DNA of 64,000 nt from Rhizobium sp. CIAT894 (GTDB lineage Bacteria; Pseudomonadota; Alphaproteobacteria; Rhizobiales; Rhizobiaceae), in assembly GCF_000172795.2 (NCBI RefSeq), contig NZ_CP020947.1:2173001-2237000 (forward strand), given 5' to 3'. The translations under genes and the position numbers were made by a program. Below, piece after piece: positions 35,411 through 44,129 of this stretch (positions are counted from its first letter, which is position 1; every line of letters begins with the position of its first letter). The notes under the pieces are model-generated. The model had not been told where the DNA came from. It saw only the letters and a program-made list of their open reading frames with translations, and searched no databases.

Positions 35411-36301
35411 TTATTTGCATAATGAGGCGCGCAATCTTGGCAGAGCCCAGTCGACAAAAGCACGTGTCTTCAACGCCAGAAGCCCCTGGCGCGCGTAGAC
35501 GATATGAATGGGCTGTGGCTGGCCGTCAAAATCGCGGAGAATGGGAACGAGCGCGCCAGACGCCAGTTCGTCTGGAATCTGGTAATCGAACAGCCGGGCG
35601 ATCCCAGCCCCGGCGACGGCAGCCGCAACGCAGTTCGCCGCGGTATTCACTTCCAGCCGGGCGCGGGGAATTGCTTCCATCGGCGCGCCGGCCACATCGA
35701 AGGTCCAGAAGAATGCCCGCTTGTTGAAGAAGATCCCGTCGTAATCGACGAGATCGCCGGGATGCTGAGGTTCGCCATGCCGCTCGATATAGGCAGGGCT
35801 CGCGCAGGTCAGCAGGTGGAATTCTCCGGTCTTGGCGGCATGGAGAGAGCTGTCGGCGAGGTTGCCGAGGCGGATGGCGATATCCACCTGCTCGGAGACG
35901 AGATCGACTGTGTGGTCGAGCGATAGAAGGTTTAGCGACACCTCCGGATATTCTTCCATGAAGCTGAGCACAACGGGCAGGACGTAGCGGTTGCCGTATT
36001 CGATCGGCATCGTCACCGTCAGCAGGCCTCTCGGCGTTTGGTATTCGCCGGATGCTCTCCGCTCCGCCTCCTCGAGATCCGCCATGATCCTTCTGGCGGC
36101 ATCGACATAGTCGCGCCCGGCATCGGTGAGCTGAAGATTGCGGCTGGTGCGGACGATGAGGTTTGCCCCGAGATGGCGTTCGAGGTCTGCCACCTTGCGG
36201 CTGACGCTGGGCAATGGCGCGTTCAGCCGCCTGCTGCCGGCTGAGATGCTCCCGGCATCGACGACGGCCAGCAATATGCGCATCGCTTCGAGACGATCCA
36301 T
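35411..36301 (-). CDS. LysR-family transcriptional regulator
   Basis: A 296-residue regulator. The N-terminal winged helix reads MDRLEAMRILLAVVDAGSIS, then RRLNAPLPSVSRKVADLERH and LQLTDAGRDYVDAARRI. The effector domain has LLTVTMPIEYGNRYVLPVVL and AVAGAGIARLFDYQ. It belongs to the large single-copy-type group controlling catabolic or stress genes. The target is unknown; the neighbouring hydrolase gene is convergent, so autoregulation of that pair is not evident. Confidence 0.9.
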   Translation of the reverse strand: MDRLEAMRILLAVVDAGSISAGSRRLNAPLPSVSRKVADLERHLGANLIVRTSRNLQLTDAGRDYVDAARRIMADLEEAERRASGEYQTPRGLLTVTMPIEYGNRYVLPVVLSFMEEYPEVSLNLLSLDHTVDLVSEQVDIAIRLGNLADSSLHAAKTGEFHLLTCASPAYIERHGEPQHPGDLVDYDGIFFNKRAFFWTFDVAGAPMEAIPRARLEVNTAANCVAAAVAGAGIARLFDYQIPDELASGALVPILRDFDGQPQPIHIVYARQGLLALKTRAFVDWALPRLRASLCK

Positions 36302-36362
36302 CGGACACCGCCCATAAGATACCGCTTCTGTCTTGCCGTTCGGCCCGACTGAAGGCTCGATT

Positions 36363-37055
36363 CTAGTCGAGCAGCTTGCGTATGGCCATGATCCCTTTTG
36401 CAGCATCCGACCAGGATTGACGCCAGATCAACATGCCGATGCTGAGGACGGTCGCCACAGCAAAGGGGATCGGCCCGAGAAACCAGAAGGCGGCTGCGAA
36501 GGTGAAGTAGTAAGACCGGACACCGACGCTGAATGATCGAAGAGCAGGGTTCAAAACCAGGGTCAGCGCATTTGTCCAACTGACGATGTCCCTGTCTTCA
36601 TCGCGCGAGGGGCTCGCCCCGATCGCTGCCAGGCAATAGTTGATCTGACGGACCGCCCATATGAAATCGGATAGGCCCCGCAGCAGCGTGGCCATGACCA
36701 GCAGCACCTTGCATTGGAAAAACCAGGCGGGATCCGCACCCGCAAACATCGCGATCAGCCCACCACCCGACCCATAGTTCGGTTCCATGAACAGCGCGCC
36801 GCTGAGCCCGACGATGACGATGAGGTTGGCCGATCCGAAGAAGGATGCCGAATTGATCGTGTGCCCGAGGATCGCGGCGTCGCCGATGAAATTATTGTCG
36901 CGCGTCAGCACCTCACGCATCCAGGCTGCGCGAATCCGCACCATGTCGACGGAAAGACTGTCGTTCCGCCGCGGCCATCCCATTGCCATCAAAGGCTCGA
37001 GCGCCACCCAGACGAAAAGGAAGAAAACGATTGCCGCGACGTTCAGAAAATCCAT
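36363..37055 (-). CDS. DUF599 family membrane protein
   Basis: A 230-residue inner-membrane protein with four to five hydrophobic segments (LNVAAIVFFLFVWVALEPLM, SANLIVIVGLSGALFM, YYFTFAAAFWFLGPIPFAVA). SVDMVRIRAAWMREVLTRDN and WAVRQINYCLAAIGA are DUF599 signatures. The ATG at 37055 is preceded by GGGGG. The function of the family is unknown. It ends 61 nt upstream of the LysR start, on the same strand. Confidence 0.85.
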   Translation of the reverse strand: MDFLNVAAIVFFLFVWVALEPLMAMGWPRRNDSLSVDMVRIRAAWMREVLTRDNNFIGDAAILGHTINSASFFGSANLIVIVGLSGALFMEPNYGSGGGLIAMFAGADPAWFFQCKVLLVMATLLRGLSDFIWAVRQINYCLAAIGASPSRDEDRDIVSWTNALTLVLNPALRSFSVGVRSYYFTFAAAFWFLGPIPFAVATVLSIGMLIWRQSWSDAAKGIMAIRKLLD

Positions 37056-37284
37056 GGTGCCCCCGAACTGAATCTGGATTTTCTGAAACACTACTTCGAG
37101 GTGGCGGCGGCTCCAAGCGAGATCACCGTCTCGGCGCGGTTCCGAATGCGTTCAGTTGCGTCCGATGGAAACGGGGGTATGATTGGGGGGCGAAATGGTC
37201 GCCCCTCCTGTCCTTGATCGAGCGTTGCGGTCGCTCAAGAGCCGGGCTGGCGTGATCATCGGCGCGCAGACTGGGGGATGCGGA

Positions 37285-37809
37285 ATGAACCTCGTCAAAG
37301 GAGCCTTTGGAACGCCCGAATTTCCTCTTTCCGAAGAGCCTGGCATCTTTACATGGGATTTGGCGACCGACACGGTTTATGCGGATTCGGCGCTGGCAAT
37401 CCTGTTTGGGCTCGATCCGAAACAGACCATCTCGGGACTGCCGGTCATAAAATACCTCGACCGTATTCATCCCGACGACAAGCCATCCGTGGCCAAGGCG
37501 ATTTCAGATGCGGTGATTACAGGCGATCCGTACCGCTGCGACTATCGGGTGTTTGATCGAAGCGGGAAAATAGTAACCGTGGCTGCCTTCGGTCGGTGCT
37601 TCAGGAATGAAACCGGCAACCCATCGCATTATGCGGGCATCGTCTTTCAGACGACGGATCACGCCCAGCCGGACGACTTGACTGCTCACTGCCGGGAGGC
37701 GCTGAAAATCGCGCAGTCGTCCGGCCTGCAAGCGACGGCCGATGCGCTTGAAGCAATTCTAAAAGAGCTTGCCAAGCCGACAGCTTCCGGCCCCATGGCG
37801 GTTCATTGA
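37285..37809 (+). CDS. PAS-domain protein
   Basis: A 174-residue protein with one PAS fold: GIFTWDLATDTVYADSALAI, LFGLDPKQT, IHPDDKPSVAKAI, YRCDYRVFDRSGKIVTV. Nothing follows the PAS except a short helical tail (DDLTAHCREALKIAQSSGLQ), so there is no output domain. It may sense a ligand and signal through partners. The ATG at 37285 follows GGGGGATGC; an in-frame start at 37183 would add 34 residues. It is divergent from the DUF599 gene. Confidence 0.8.
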   Translation: MNLVKGAFGTPEFPLSEEPGIFTWDLATDTVYADSALAILFGLDPKQTISGLPVIKYLDRIHPDDKPSVAKAISDAVITGDPYRCDYRVFDRSGKIVTVAAFGRCFRNETGNPSHYAGIVFQTTDHAQPDDLTAHCREALKIAQSSGLQATADALEAILKELAKPTASGPMAVH

Positions 37810-37868
37810 TTTCACCACGCAGCAGTGCCGATGATCTGAACCCCGTTGCCCGCTTTCCGGGCCTTCCG

Positions 37869-38252
37869 TCACAGCCGTCTTGCCTCCGAGAGATGACCGG
37901 CAAATCCGGTGAGCATGACCGCGAACGGAATGCTTCGAACAACTCTGGCAGCAACGAAGGTTGCAGTGATCGCCGCAGCAAGTTTCAGCCAGGGATAGTC
38001 GCCGAGCTGAACGTGGGCGTCGGAATCGACCGATCTTGCCTTGGCTTTCAGCGCCGCCTCGGCGTCCTCGCGTAATACGCCAATCCGGGCCTTCAGCAGC
38101 CTTAACTCCTGCTGCAGGGCGGTCAGATCCTGATCGGCTTTTTCACGCGCGGTCGGCACGGCGGCATCGGCAAAAGGCGGCTCGCCTTCTGCGATCAGTT
38201 CGTCGGGATCAGGAAGGCGGCCGTCGCGGTTGACAGATGACTGCATGGACAT
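37869..38252 (-). CDS. Small coiled-coil membrane protein, unknown function
   Basis: A 127-residue protein. After an acidic start (RLPDPDELIAEGEPPFADAA), a helical stretch QDLTALQQELRLLKARIGVL likely forms a coiled coil, and a hydrophobic segment (LAAAITATFVAARVVRSIPF) sits near the end. CGAGGAT lies before the first ATG. It follows the stress-protein gene by 70 nt on the same strand and probably shares its EcfG-like promoter. Confidence 0.72.
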   Translation of the reverse strand: MSMQSSVNRDGRLPDPDELIAEGEPPFADAAVPTAREKADQDLTALQQELRLLKARIGVLREDAEAALKAKARSVDSDAHVQLGDYPWLKLAAAITATFVAARVVRSIPFAVMLTGFAGHLSEARRL

Positions 38253-38322
38253 ATCCTCGAATAGAAATGCGCGTTGAGATGAGGCCCGGCATTCCAACCG
38301 AGCCTGAGCTTGCTTCGCTGCA

Positions 38323-39030
38323 TCAGTGGTCGCGTCGGAACCCCTGGCTCTGGTGAGATCCGCCTTGCGACTGAGTTTGCGATTGGCCTTGAGATGGGCG
38401 ATTGGCGTCGGTCGCTGATGCGGGATCACTGCTGAAGGTGTAGGCGCGCACCTTGGCGCTTCCATGCGTGCTGTCTCGCATCGCCATCGGACGCATGCCG
38501 CCGGACGCCACGCTGCCCGACGATGGCCGCTCGTCGAGCGCGTTCTCCGAGACGGCAAGATCATCCGACGCTTTGCCGCCAGAGATCTGGCCGGCAAAAC
38601 TGCTGTTGGATCCGCTATCAGCGCCGTCTTCCATCGACCAGAGATCCGCCCGCTCATCCATGTCGATGCTGCCCTCATCGTCCAGAATATCGTGGACCGT
38701 CTCATAAAGCGCGTCATCGATATCGTTGACCTGGACGAGGAAGCCGCCTCGCCTCAGCCCTTCTGCATAGACCGCCCGATCCTCGTCGGGGAAGAAGAAG
38801 TCTGCCAGCGCGTCGAAAAAGCCGCTGCGGTCATCGCTCATGGTCCCGGCATTTTTTCCATCCGCCTCATATCCCGGCATCAGCCTTATTCTCGCAACCG
38901 GCACGCCGGCGTCCTCCAGACGGGAGACGGCGGATTCGGCTTCCGATCGGCTGTCGAAAAATGCGGTGAGGCTGCTGCCGCCTGCCGCGCCTGAGAAGGC
39001 CGGATGGGTATCGCTGTGAATGTTGCTCAT
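38323..39030 (-). CDS. Stress protein with YflT-like (general stress 17M) domain
   Basis: A 235-residue soluble protein. The N-terminal domain (SLTAFFDSRSEAESAVSRLE, DAGVPVARIRLMPGYE, YAEGLRRGGFLVQVNDID) has the YflT/general-stress fold. The C-terminus is low-complexity and ends in Gln/Ser-rich repeats (PSQGQSQTQSQGGSHQSQG). GAGGAGATTCCC precedes the ATG at 39030. An EcfG-like promoter is 64-88 nt upstream. Confidence 0.82.
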   Translation of the reverse strand: MSNIHSDTHPAFSGAAGGSSLTAFFDSRSEAESAVSRLEDAGVPVARIRLMPGYEADGKNAGTMSDDRSGFFDALADFFFPDEDRAVYAEGLRRGGFLVQVNDIDDALYETVHDILDDEGSIDMDERADLWSMEDGADSGSNSSFAGQISGGKASDDLAVSENALDERPSSGSVASGGMRPMAMRDSTHGSAKVRAYTFSSDPASATDANRPSQGQSQTQSQGGSHQSQGFRRDH

Positions 39031-39093
39031 GGGAATCTCCTCTCGATGCATAGAGCCAGGCCGTCGACCCGACGTCTGGTTCCCTGACCGGAA

Positions 39094-39118
39094 AACCGGC
39101 GGACAGGAGGAATGTTCC
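39094..39118 (-). promoter_or_regulatory. EcfG-type promoter of the YflT-like stress gene
   Basis: Read on the minus strand: GGAAC (39118-39114), 17 nt, then GTT (39096-39094). This fits GGAAC-N16/17-(c)GTT and lies in the 5' region of the stress gene starting at 39030. Confidence 0.6.
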
Positions 39119-39198
39119 ACGCGAATACGAGACAGAGACTCGGGCATCGGCGGCACTGCCCGCCCGCGCCTTCGGTAGCTCGTTGATATCGAATTGAG

Positions 39199-39224
39199 GA
39201 ACGGTTTGGCCCCATGGATCGTTG
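39199..39224 (+). promoter_or_regulatory. EcfG-type promoter of the TerC-like gene
   Basis: GGAAC at 39199-39203, 17 nt, then CGTT at 39221-39224: a full match to the EcfG consensus. It lies 78 nt before the ATG at 39302 and is divergent from the EcfG-like site at 39094-39118. Confidence 0.65.
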
Positions 39225-39301
39225 TCCGGCGGCACCGCCGGCGGTTGACGTCAAACCGTCGAGACGTTAGCACGGCTCTTGACGCATTGGGGATATTTCA
39301 T

Positions 39302-39910
39302 ATGGACATCTTTACGGCAGCCGGCCTGACGGCTTTGCTGCAGGTCATTGCTATCGACCTCGTTCTCGCCGGCGACAACGCCGTGGTTATCGGTCTTGCA
39401 GCTGCCGGTCTCGAGGCCACGCAGCGCCGCAAGGCGATCATCGTCGGCATTGCGGCCGCGACCGTCCTGCGCATTCTCTTTGCCAGCGTTGCGGTCTATC
39501 TGCTGGCGATCGTCGGTCTGCTGCTGGCCGGCGGACTTCTGCTGCTGTGGGTCTGCTGGAAGATGTGGCGTGAGCTTCGTGCCGGCCACGGCGAAAGCCA
39601 CGACGCGGCGGGCGCCGAACACGCGCCGAAGAAGACCTTCTTCCAGGCGGCGACCCAGATCGTCATCGCCGACGTCTCCATGTCGCTCGACAACGTGCTG
39701 GCCGTTGCCGGCGCCGCGCGCGAACATCCGAGCGTGCTGATGGTCGGTCTTGCCCTGTCGATCGCGCTGATGGGCATCGCCGCCAACCTGATCGCCCGCT
39801 TGCTCAACAACCATCGCTGGATCGCCTATGTCGGTCTGCTGATCATCCTCTACGTCTCACTCGACATGATCTATCGCGGCGCCGTCGAGGTTATGCCCTA
39901 CGTAAAGTAA
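39302..39910 (+). CDS. TerC/YjbE-family integral membrane protein
   Basis: A 202-residue membrane protein of about seven segments. The family Asp motifs are both present: AIDLVLAGDNAVVIGLAAAG near residue 20 and IVIADVSMSLDNVLAVAGAA near residue 122. TerC proteins are linked to manganese export and metal-dependent secretion. The start at 39302 is where the conserved region begins. Its upstream EcfG-like promoter suggests stress control; I see no yybP-ykoY riboswitch core. Confidence 0.88.
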   Translation: MDIFTAAGLTALLQVIAIDLVLAGDNAVVIGLAAAGLEATQRRKAIIVGIAAATVLRILFASVAVYLLAIVGLLLAGGLLLLWVCWKMWRELRAGHGESHDAAGAEHAPKKTFFQAATQIVIADVSMSLDNVLAVAGAAREHPSVLMVGLALSIALMGIAANLIARLLNNHRWIAYVGLLIILYVSLDMIYRGAVEVMPYVK

Positions 39911-39925
39911 CCGTGGGATCGGGGC

Positions 39926-40750
39926 TCAGGCCTCGATCCTGACCTCGGTTTCGAAGCTCATCTGGTCATAGGCCGGCACCACATGGTCCGGCGTCTCGGC
40001 CATCACCACGTCGTAATCGAGCGGCGTGTGCATATGGGTGAGGATCGCCCGTTTCGGCTTCAGCCGGCCGATCCAGTCGAGCGACTGTTCGAGCGACAGA
40101 TGGCTCGGATGATAGCTATATTGCAGCGCGTCGATAATCAGCACATCGAGATTTTGAAGCTTGTCGACGGTCTGGGGCGGAAAATCGCTGATATCGCTGC
40201 AATAAGCCACATCGCCGATCCGAAAGCCGAGCGAGTGGATATCGCCGTGCTGCTGAATATGCGGATAAAACTGTATTTTCCCGCCGGGGCCGCGGATTTC
40301 GACCGGTTCGTCGAGGTTTTCGATGACGACAGGCAGCACGATCGGCGGATAATTGCTGCCCGGCGGCGTTTCCAGGCAATAGCCGAAGGCGTCACGCAGC
40401 CTGTCCATCGTAAATTGGTCGGCAAAGATCGGCACCCGGCGGCGCGTATTGTGAAAATAGCCGCGCAGATCGTCGATGCCATGGATATGGTCCGCATGCG
40501 GATGGCTGTAGAGCACGGCATCGACATGGTCGGCCCGTGCCCTGATCATCTGCTCGCGAAAATCTGGTCCGGTGTCGATGACGACGGTGGTAACACCGCC
40601 ATCCGGCGCAAATTGCTGCACCATGAAGGCGGCGCGCGTGCGCCGGTTCTTCGGATTGTCGGGATTGCAGGCGCCCCAGTCGCCGGTAATGCGCGGTACG
40701 CCGGGTGACGACGAACAGCCGAGAATGGTGAAGCGCCGCCGGTAGAGCAC
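39926..40750 (-). CDS. MBL-fold metal-dependent hydrolase (PhnP-like)
   Basis: A 274-residue metallo-beta-lactamase-fold phosphodiesterase relative. SHPHADHIHGIDDLRGYF supplies the HxHxDH metal motif, VVIDTGPDFREQM and AILTHMHTPLDYD supply other ligands, and GCSSSPGVPRI is the family start. The GTG at 40750 lies 4 nt after the TatD stop. PhnP members cleave 5-phosphoribosyl 1,2-cyclic phosphate. Here it ends a conserved housekeeping cluster with metG and tatD. Confidence 0.88.
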   Translation of the reverse strand: MLYRRRFTILGCSSSPGVPRITGDWGACNPDNPKNRRTRAAFMVQQFAPDGGVTTVVIDTGPDFREQMIRARADHVDAVLYSHPHADHIHGIDDLRGYFHNTRRRVPIFADQFTMDRLRDAFGYCLETPPGSNYPPIVLPVVIENLDEPVEIRGPGGKIQFYPHIQQHGDIHSLGFRIGDVAYCSDISDFPPQTVDKLQNLDVLIIDALQYSYHPSHLSLEQSLDWIGRLKPKRAILTHMHTPLDYDVVMAETPDHVVPAYDQMSFETEVRIEA

Positions 40751-40754
40751 GCTC

Positions 40755-41537
40755 TCAGACCCTCGGCATCTTCGTAAACAGCCGCAAAGCGTTCTCGGTC
40801 GTGATCCGGGCGATCTCCGCGTAGGAAAGGCCGATCGTCTCGGCAAGCACCTCGGCGGTGTTGACGACATAGGAGGGCTCGTTGCGCTTGCCGCGCCAGC
40901 GCTTCGGCGCGAGATACGGCGCGTCCGTTTCCACCAGCAGCCGATCCCGAGAGATCGTCTTGGCGATCTCGCGCAGCTCCTCCGACTTCGGAAAGGTCAG
41001 AATGCCCGAGAAAGAAACGTAACCGCCGAGCGCGACGCCGGTCTGCGCCAGTTCCGGGCCTGCCGAGAAGCAGTGCAGGATGAAGGGGAAGGCGCCCTTC
41101 CCCGTTTCCTCGGTCAGGATCGCCGCCATGTCCTCATCGGCGCTGCGGCTGTGGATGACGAGCGGCAGCCGGGTCTCGCGCGCCGCGGCGATATGGCGGC
41201 GGAAGCCGGTCTGCTGGTCCTCGGGCTTCTGCGTGTCGTAGAAATAGTCGAGGCCGGCCTCGCCGATGGCGACGACCTTCTCATGGGCGTTCGCCAAGCG
41301 GACCAGATCTTCCGTCTGGACGTCCAGTTCTTCGTCGGCATTGTTCGGATGCGTGCCGACCGAGCAGAACACCGAAGGATATTTCTCGGTGATCGCCAGA
41401 AGGGCATCGAGCTTGCGCACCCGCGTCGAGATCGTCACCATCTGCCTGACGCCGGCCTGATGGGCGCGCGCGACGATCTCGTCGCGCTCCGCCTCGAAAT
41501 CGGCGAAATCCAGATGGCAATGCGTATCGATCAGCAC
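40755..41537 (-). CDS. tatD: TatD family metal-dependent deoxyribonuclease
   Basis: A 260-residue TIM-barrel nuclease. Metal ligands lie in IDTHCHLDFADFE, GEAGLDYFYDTQKP, LVIHSRSADED, HCFSAGPE and VETDAPYLAP. The GTG at 41537 (VLIDTHCH) is chosen since the protein family starts here and the MetG stop is 5 nt upstream. The likely role is DNA or RNA 3'-end trimming in repair. It sits between metG and the MBL hydrolase gene. Confidence 0.9.
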   Translation of the reverse strand: MLIDTHCHLDFADFEAERDEIVARAHQAGVRQMVTISTRVRKLDALLAITEKYPSVFCSVGTHPNNADEELDVQTEDLVRLANAHEKVVAIGEAGLDYFYDTQKPEDQQTGFRRHIAAARETRLPLVIHSRSADEDMAAILTEETGKGAFPFILHCFSAGPELAQTGVALGGYVSFSGILTFPKSEELREIAKTISRDRLLVETDAPYLAPKRWRGKRNEPSYVVNTAEVLAETIGLSYAEIARITTENALRLFTKMPRV

Positions 41538-41541
41538 GGCC

Positions 41542-43092
41542 TCAAGCCTCCGGAGCCACGTGGCGCGGGAAGACCGGCGTCGGCGCCTCGAGCGGCGTTC
41601 CGGCAACGAGACGGCCGGCTTGCCCGAGAGCGGCGAAGTCGCGTTTGTCTTTCGGTGCCGCGACCAGGTCGAGCAGCTTGCCGGATGATTCCGGCATGAA
41701 GGGCTGCAGCAGGATGGCGATCTGGCGCACGACTTCGGCAGTGACATAGAGCACCGTGCCCATCCGCTCCGGATCGGTCTTCTTCAGCGCCCACGGCGCC
41801 TGGCCGGCGAAATAACGGTCGGTCTCGGAAACCACCGCGATAATCGAGGCGAGCGCCCGGTGGATCTGCTGTTTGCCCATGTCCTCGCACGTCGAGGCAT
41901 GCAGCGCGTCGGCCTGCGCCAGCATCGCCTTATCCTCGTCGCTGAGCGGCCCGCATTCCGGGATCTTGCCGTCGCAGTTCTTGACGATCATCGACAGCGA
42001 GCGGCTGGCGAGATTGCCGATGCCGTTGGCAAGGTCGGAGTTGATGCGGATGCCGATCGCCTCTTCGCTATAGCTGCCGTCCTGGCCGAAGGAGACTTCG
42101 CGCAGGAAGAAGTAGCGCACCTGGTCGAGGCCGAAATGGTTCACCAGATTGACCGGATCGACGACGTTGCCGAGCGACTTCGACATCTTCTCGCCCTTGT
42201 TGAGCAGAAAGCCATGGGCAAACACCCGCTTCGGCAGCGGCAGCTTTGCCGACATCAGGAAGGCCGGCCAATAGACGGCATGGAAGCGGATGATGTCCTT
42301 GCCGATGATATGCACGTCGGCCGGCCAATATTTCGCCCGCGGGCCGTTCTTGTCCTCGATATAGCCTGTCGCGGTAATGTAGTTGGTCAGCGCGTCGACC
42401 CAGACATACATTACATGGGCGGGATCGTTCGGCACCTTGATGCCCCAGTCGAAGGTCGTGCGCGAGACCGACAGATCCTTGAGGCCCGACTTGACGAAGG
42501 AGATCACCTCGTTGCGGCGCTCGGCCGGACCGATGAAATCGGGGTTCGCCTCGTAATGGGCAAGCAGCTTCTCCTGATATTCGGAGAGCTTGAAGAAATA
42601 GCTCGCCTCTTCCACCCACTCGACGGGCGTGCCTTGCGGCCCGTAGCGCACGCCGTCGGCGCGCAGCTCCGTCTCGCTTTCCTGATAATAGGCCTCATCG
42701 CGCACCGAGTACCAGCCGGCATAGCTGTCCTTGTAGATGTCGCCGTTGTCGGCCATCAGGTTCCAGATGTTGCGCGATGTCTCGTGATGACGCTCCTGCG
42801 TGGTGCGGATGAAGTCGTCATTCGAAGCGTTGAGCAGCTTGGCCATCGCCTGGAATTCGCCGGAGTTGCGATCGGCAAGCGCCTGCGCGGTGATCCCCTC
42901 GCCGCGCGCCGTCTGCTGCATCTTCTGGCCGTGTTCGTCGGTGCCGGTCAGGAAGAACACGTCCTTGCCGTCAAGGCGCTGGTAGCGCGCCATCGCATCC
43001 GTCGCAATCAGCTCATAGGCATGGCCGATATGCGGCTTGCCGTTGGGATAGGAAATCGCGGTGGTGATGTAGAAGGGTGTCTTGTCTGTCAT
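41542..43092 (-). CDS. metG: Methionyl-tRNA synthetase
   Basis: A 516-residue class I synthetase charging tRNA-Met. The signatures are [12 protein letters not shown] (HIGH), TGTDEHGQK and [12 protein letters not shown] (KMSKS). It has no C-terminal EMAP-like tRNA-binding domain, the usual compact form of alphaproteobacteria. The ATG at 43092 (MTDKTPFY) is preferred over one three codons upstream. It is followed by tatD and the MBL hydrolase gene. Confidence 0.96.
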   Translation of the reverse strand: MTDKTPFYITTAISYPNGKPHIGHAYELIATDAMARYQRLDGKDVFFLTGTDEHGQKMQQTARGEGITAQALADRNSGEFQAMAKLLNASNDDFIRTTQERHHETSRNIWNLMADNGDIYKDSYAGWYSVRDEAYYQESETELRADGVRYGPQGTPVEWVEEASYFFKLSEYQEKLLAHYEANPDFIGPAERRNEVISFVKSGLKDLSVSRTTFDWGIKVPNDPAHVMYVWVDALTNYITATGYIEDKNGPRAKYWPADVHIIGKDIIRFHAVYWPAFLMSAKLPLPKRVFAHGFLLNKGEKMSKSLGNVVDPVNLVNHFGLDQVRYFFLREVSFGQDGSYSEEAIGIRINSDLANGIGNLASRSLSMIVKNCDGKIPECGPLSDEDKAMLAQADALHASTCEDMGKQQIHRALASIIAVVSETDRYFAGQAPWALKKTDPERMGTVLYVTAEVVRQIAILLQPFMPESSGKLLDLVAAPKDKRDFAALGQAGRLVAGTPLEAPTPVFPRHVAPEA

Positions 43093-43326
43093 GGCGGCCA
43101 ATGTCCGGCTAACTCTATAAAAATGGTCAGCCGCTCTTAGCGCATGTCACCGTCAAGCGAAACATCAAGTTTTACCGTCGCCAATGATTTCCGGGAGGTT
43201 GGCATGGTGAACTTGACTCAGCTTGTGCCGCAATCTACCCCTCATGAAAAAGAGGGCGGAACAGAAGCAAGTGCCAGTTTTCATCTATCGGGATAGTCGT
43301 GGCCGCGCGCCGTCGGAGGCGCTTGC

Positions 43327-44115
43327 TTGACATTCGAGCCTCTCTATTCGCTTTCGGGCCTGTTCGTCGGCGCGCTCGTCGGCATCACCGGCGTTGGTGG
43401 TGGGTCGCTGATGACCCCGCTGCTGGTGCTGCTCTTCGGTGTCCATCCCGCCACCGCGGTCGGCACCGATCTTCTCTACGCGGCAATCACCAAGACCGCC
43501 GGCACCGCGGTTCACGGCGTGCATGGGCGCATCAACTGGAAGATCGTCGGCGGCCTCGCCGTCGGCAGCGTGCCCGCCGCCCTGCTGATGCTCTGGCTGC
43601 TGGCTGGCGTCGACCGCAAGAGCATCGGCGTGACCAACACGATCACGACAGCTCTCGGCTGGCTTCTCGTCATGACCGCAATCATGCTGGTCTTCCGGGG
43701 CCCGATCCTCGAATTGGCGCGCCGCGCCATCGGCGATCGCACCCCGCCGCGGCCGGCGGTCATCCTCACCCTCACCGTCGTACTCGGGTTCCTGCTCGGC
43801 GTCCTCGTCACCCTTACCTCGGTCGGCGCCGGCGCGCTGGGCGTGACGATCCTGCTCGTCCTTTATCCCAGGCTCGATGTGCGCGAGATCGTCGGTTCAG
43901 ATATCGTCCACGCAGTGCCGCTGACACTGATCGGCGGCATGGGTTACTGGCTGATCGGCGAGATCGACTGGCCGATGCTGTTTGCCCTGCTTGTCGGCTC
44001 TATCCCCGGCATCATCATCGGCAGCCTTTTGGCGCCGAAACTGCACGAACGCACCATCCGCATCGTCCTTGCCGTTACCCTTGCCGTCGTCGCTTGGAAG
44101 TTGCTGGCCAGCTGA
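43327..44115 (+). CDS. TSUP-family (TauE/SafE) sulfite/anion exporter
   Basis: A 262-residue membrane protein with seven to eight segments. The repeated family motifs are VGITGVGGGSLMTPLLVLLF near residue 20 and GVLVTLTSVGAGALGVTILL near residue 160. It likely exports sulfite or an organosulfonate. The best start is TTG at 43327; no ATG fits the conserved N-terminus. The gene sits on the opposite strand inside the tmk-holB-metG cluster. Confidence 0.85.
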   Translation: MTFEPLYSLSGLFVGALVGITGVGGGSLMTPLLVLLFGVHPATAVGTDLLYAAITKTAGTAVHGVHGRINWKIVGGLAVGSVPAALLMLWLLAGVDRKSIGVTNTITTALGWLLVMTAIMLVFRGPILELARRAIGDRTPPRPAVILTLTVVLGFLLGVLVTLTSVGAGALGVTILLVLYPRLDVREIVGSDIVHAVPLTLIGGMGYWLIGEIDWPMLFALLVGSIPGIIIGSLLAPKLHERTIRIVLAVTLAVVAWKLLAS

Positions 44116-44129
44116 CCTGAGCAACCAGA

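Noticed and set aside
39190..39301. yybP-ykoY manganese riboswitch before the TerC-like gene
   Set aside because: A GC hairpin is present, but I could not find the conserved riboswitch core; an EcfG-like promoter explains the region better.
43204..43296. 30-codon frame with GGGAGG ribosome site before the TSUP gene
   Set aside because: Composition is nondescript with no membrane segment or family; could be a leader peptide but the evidence is too thin.
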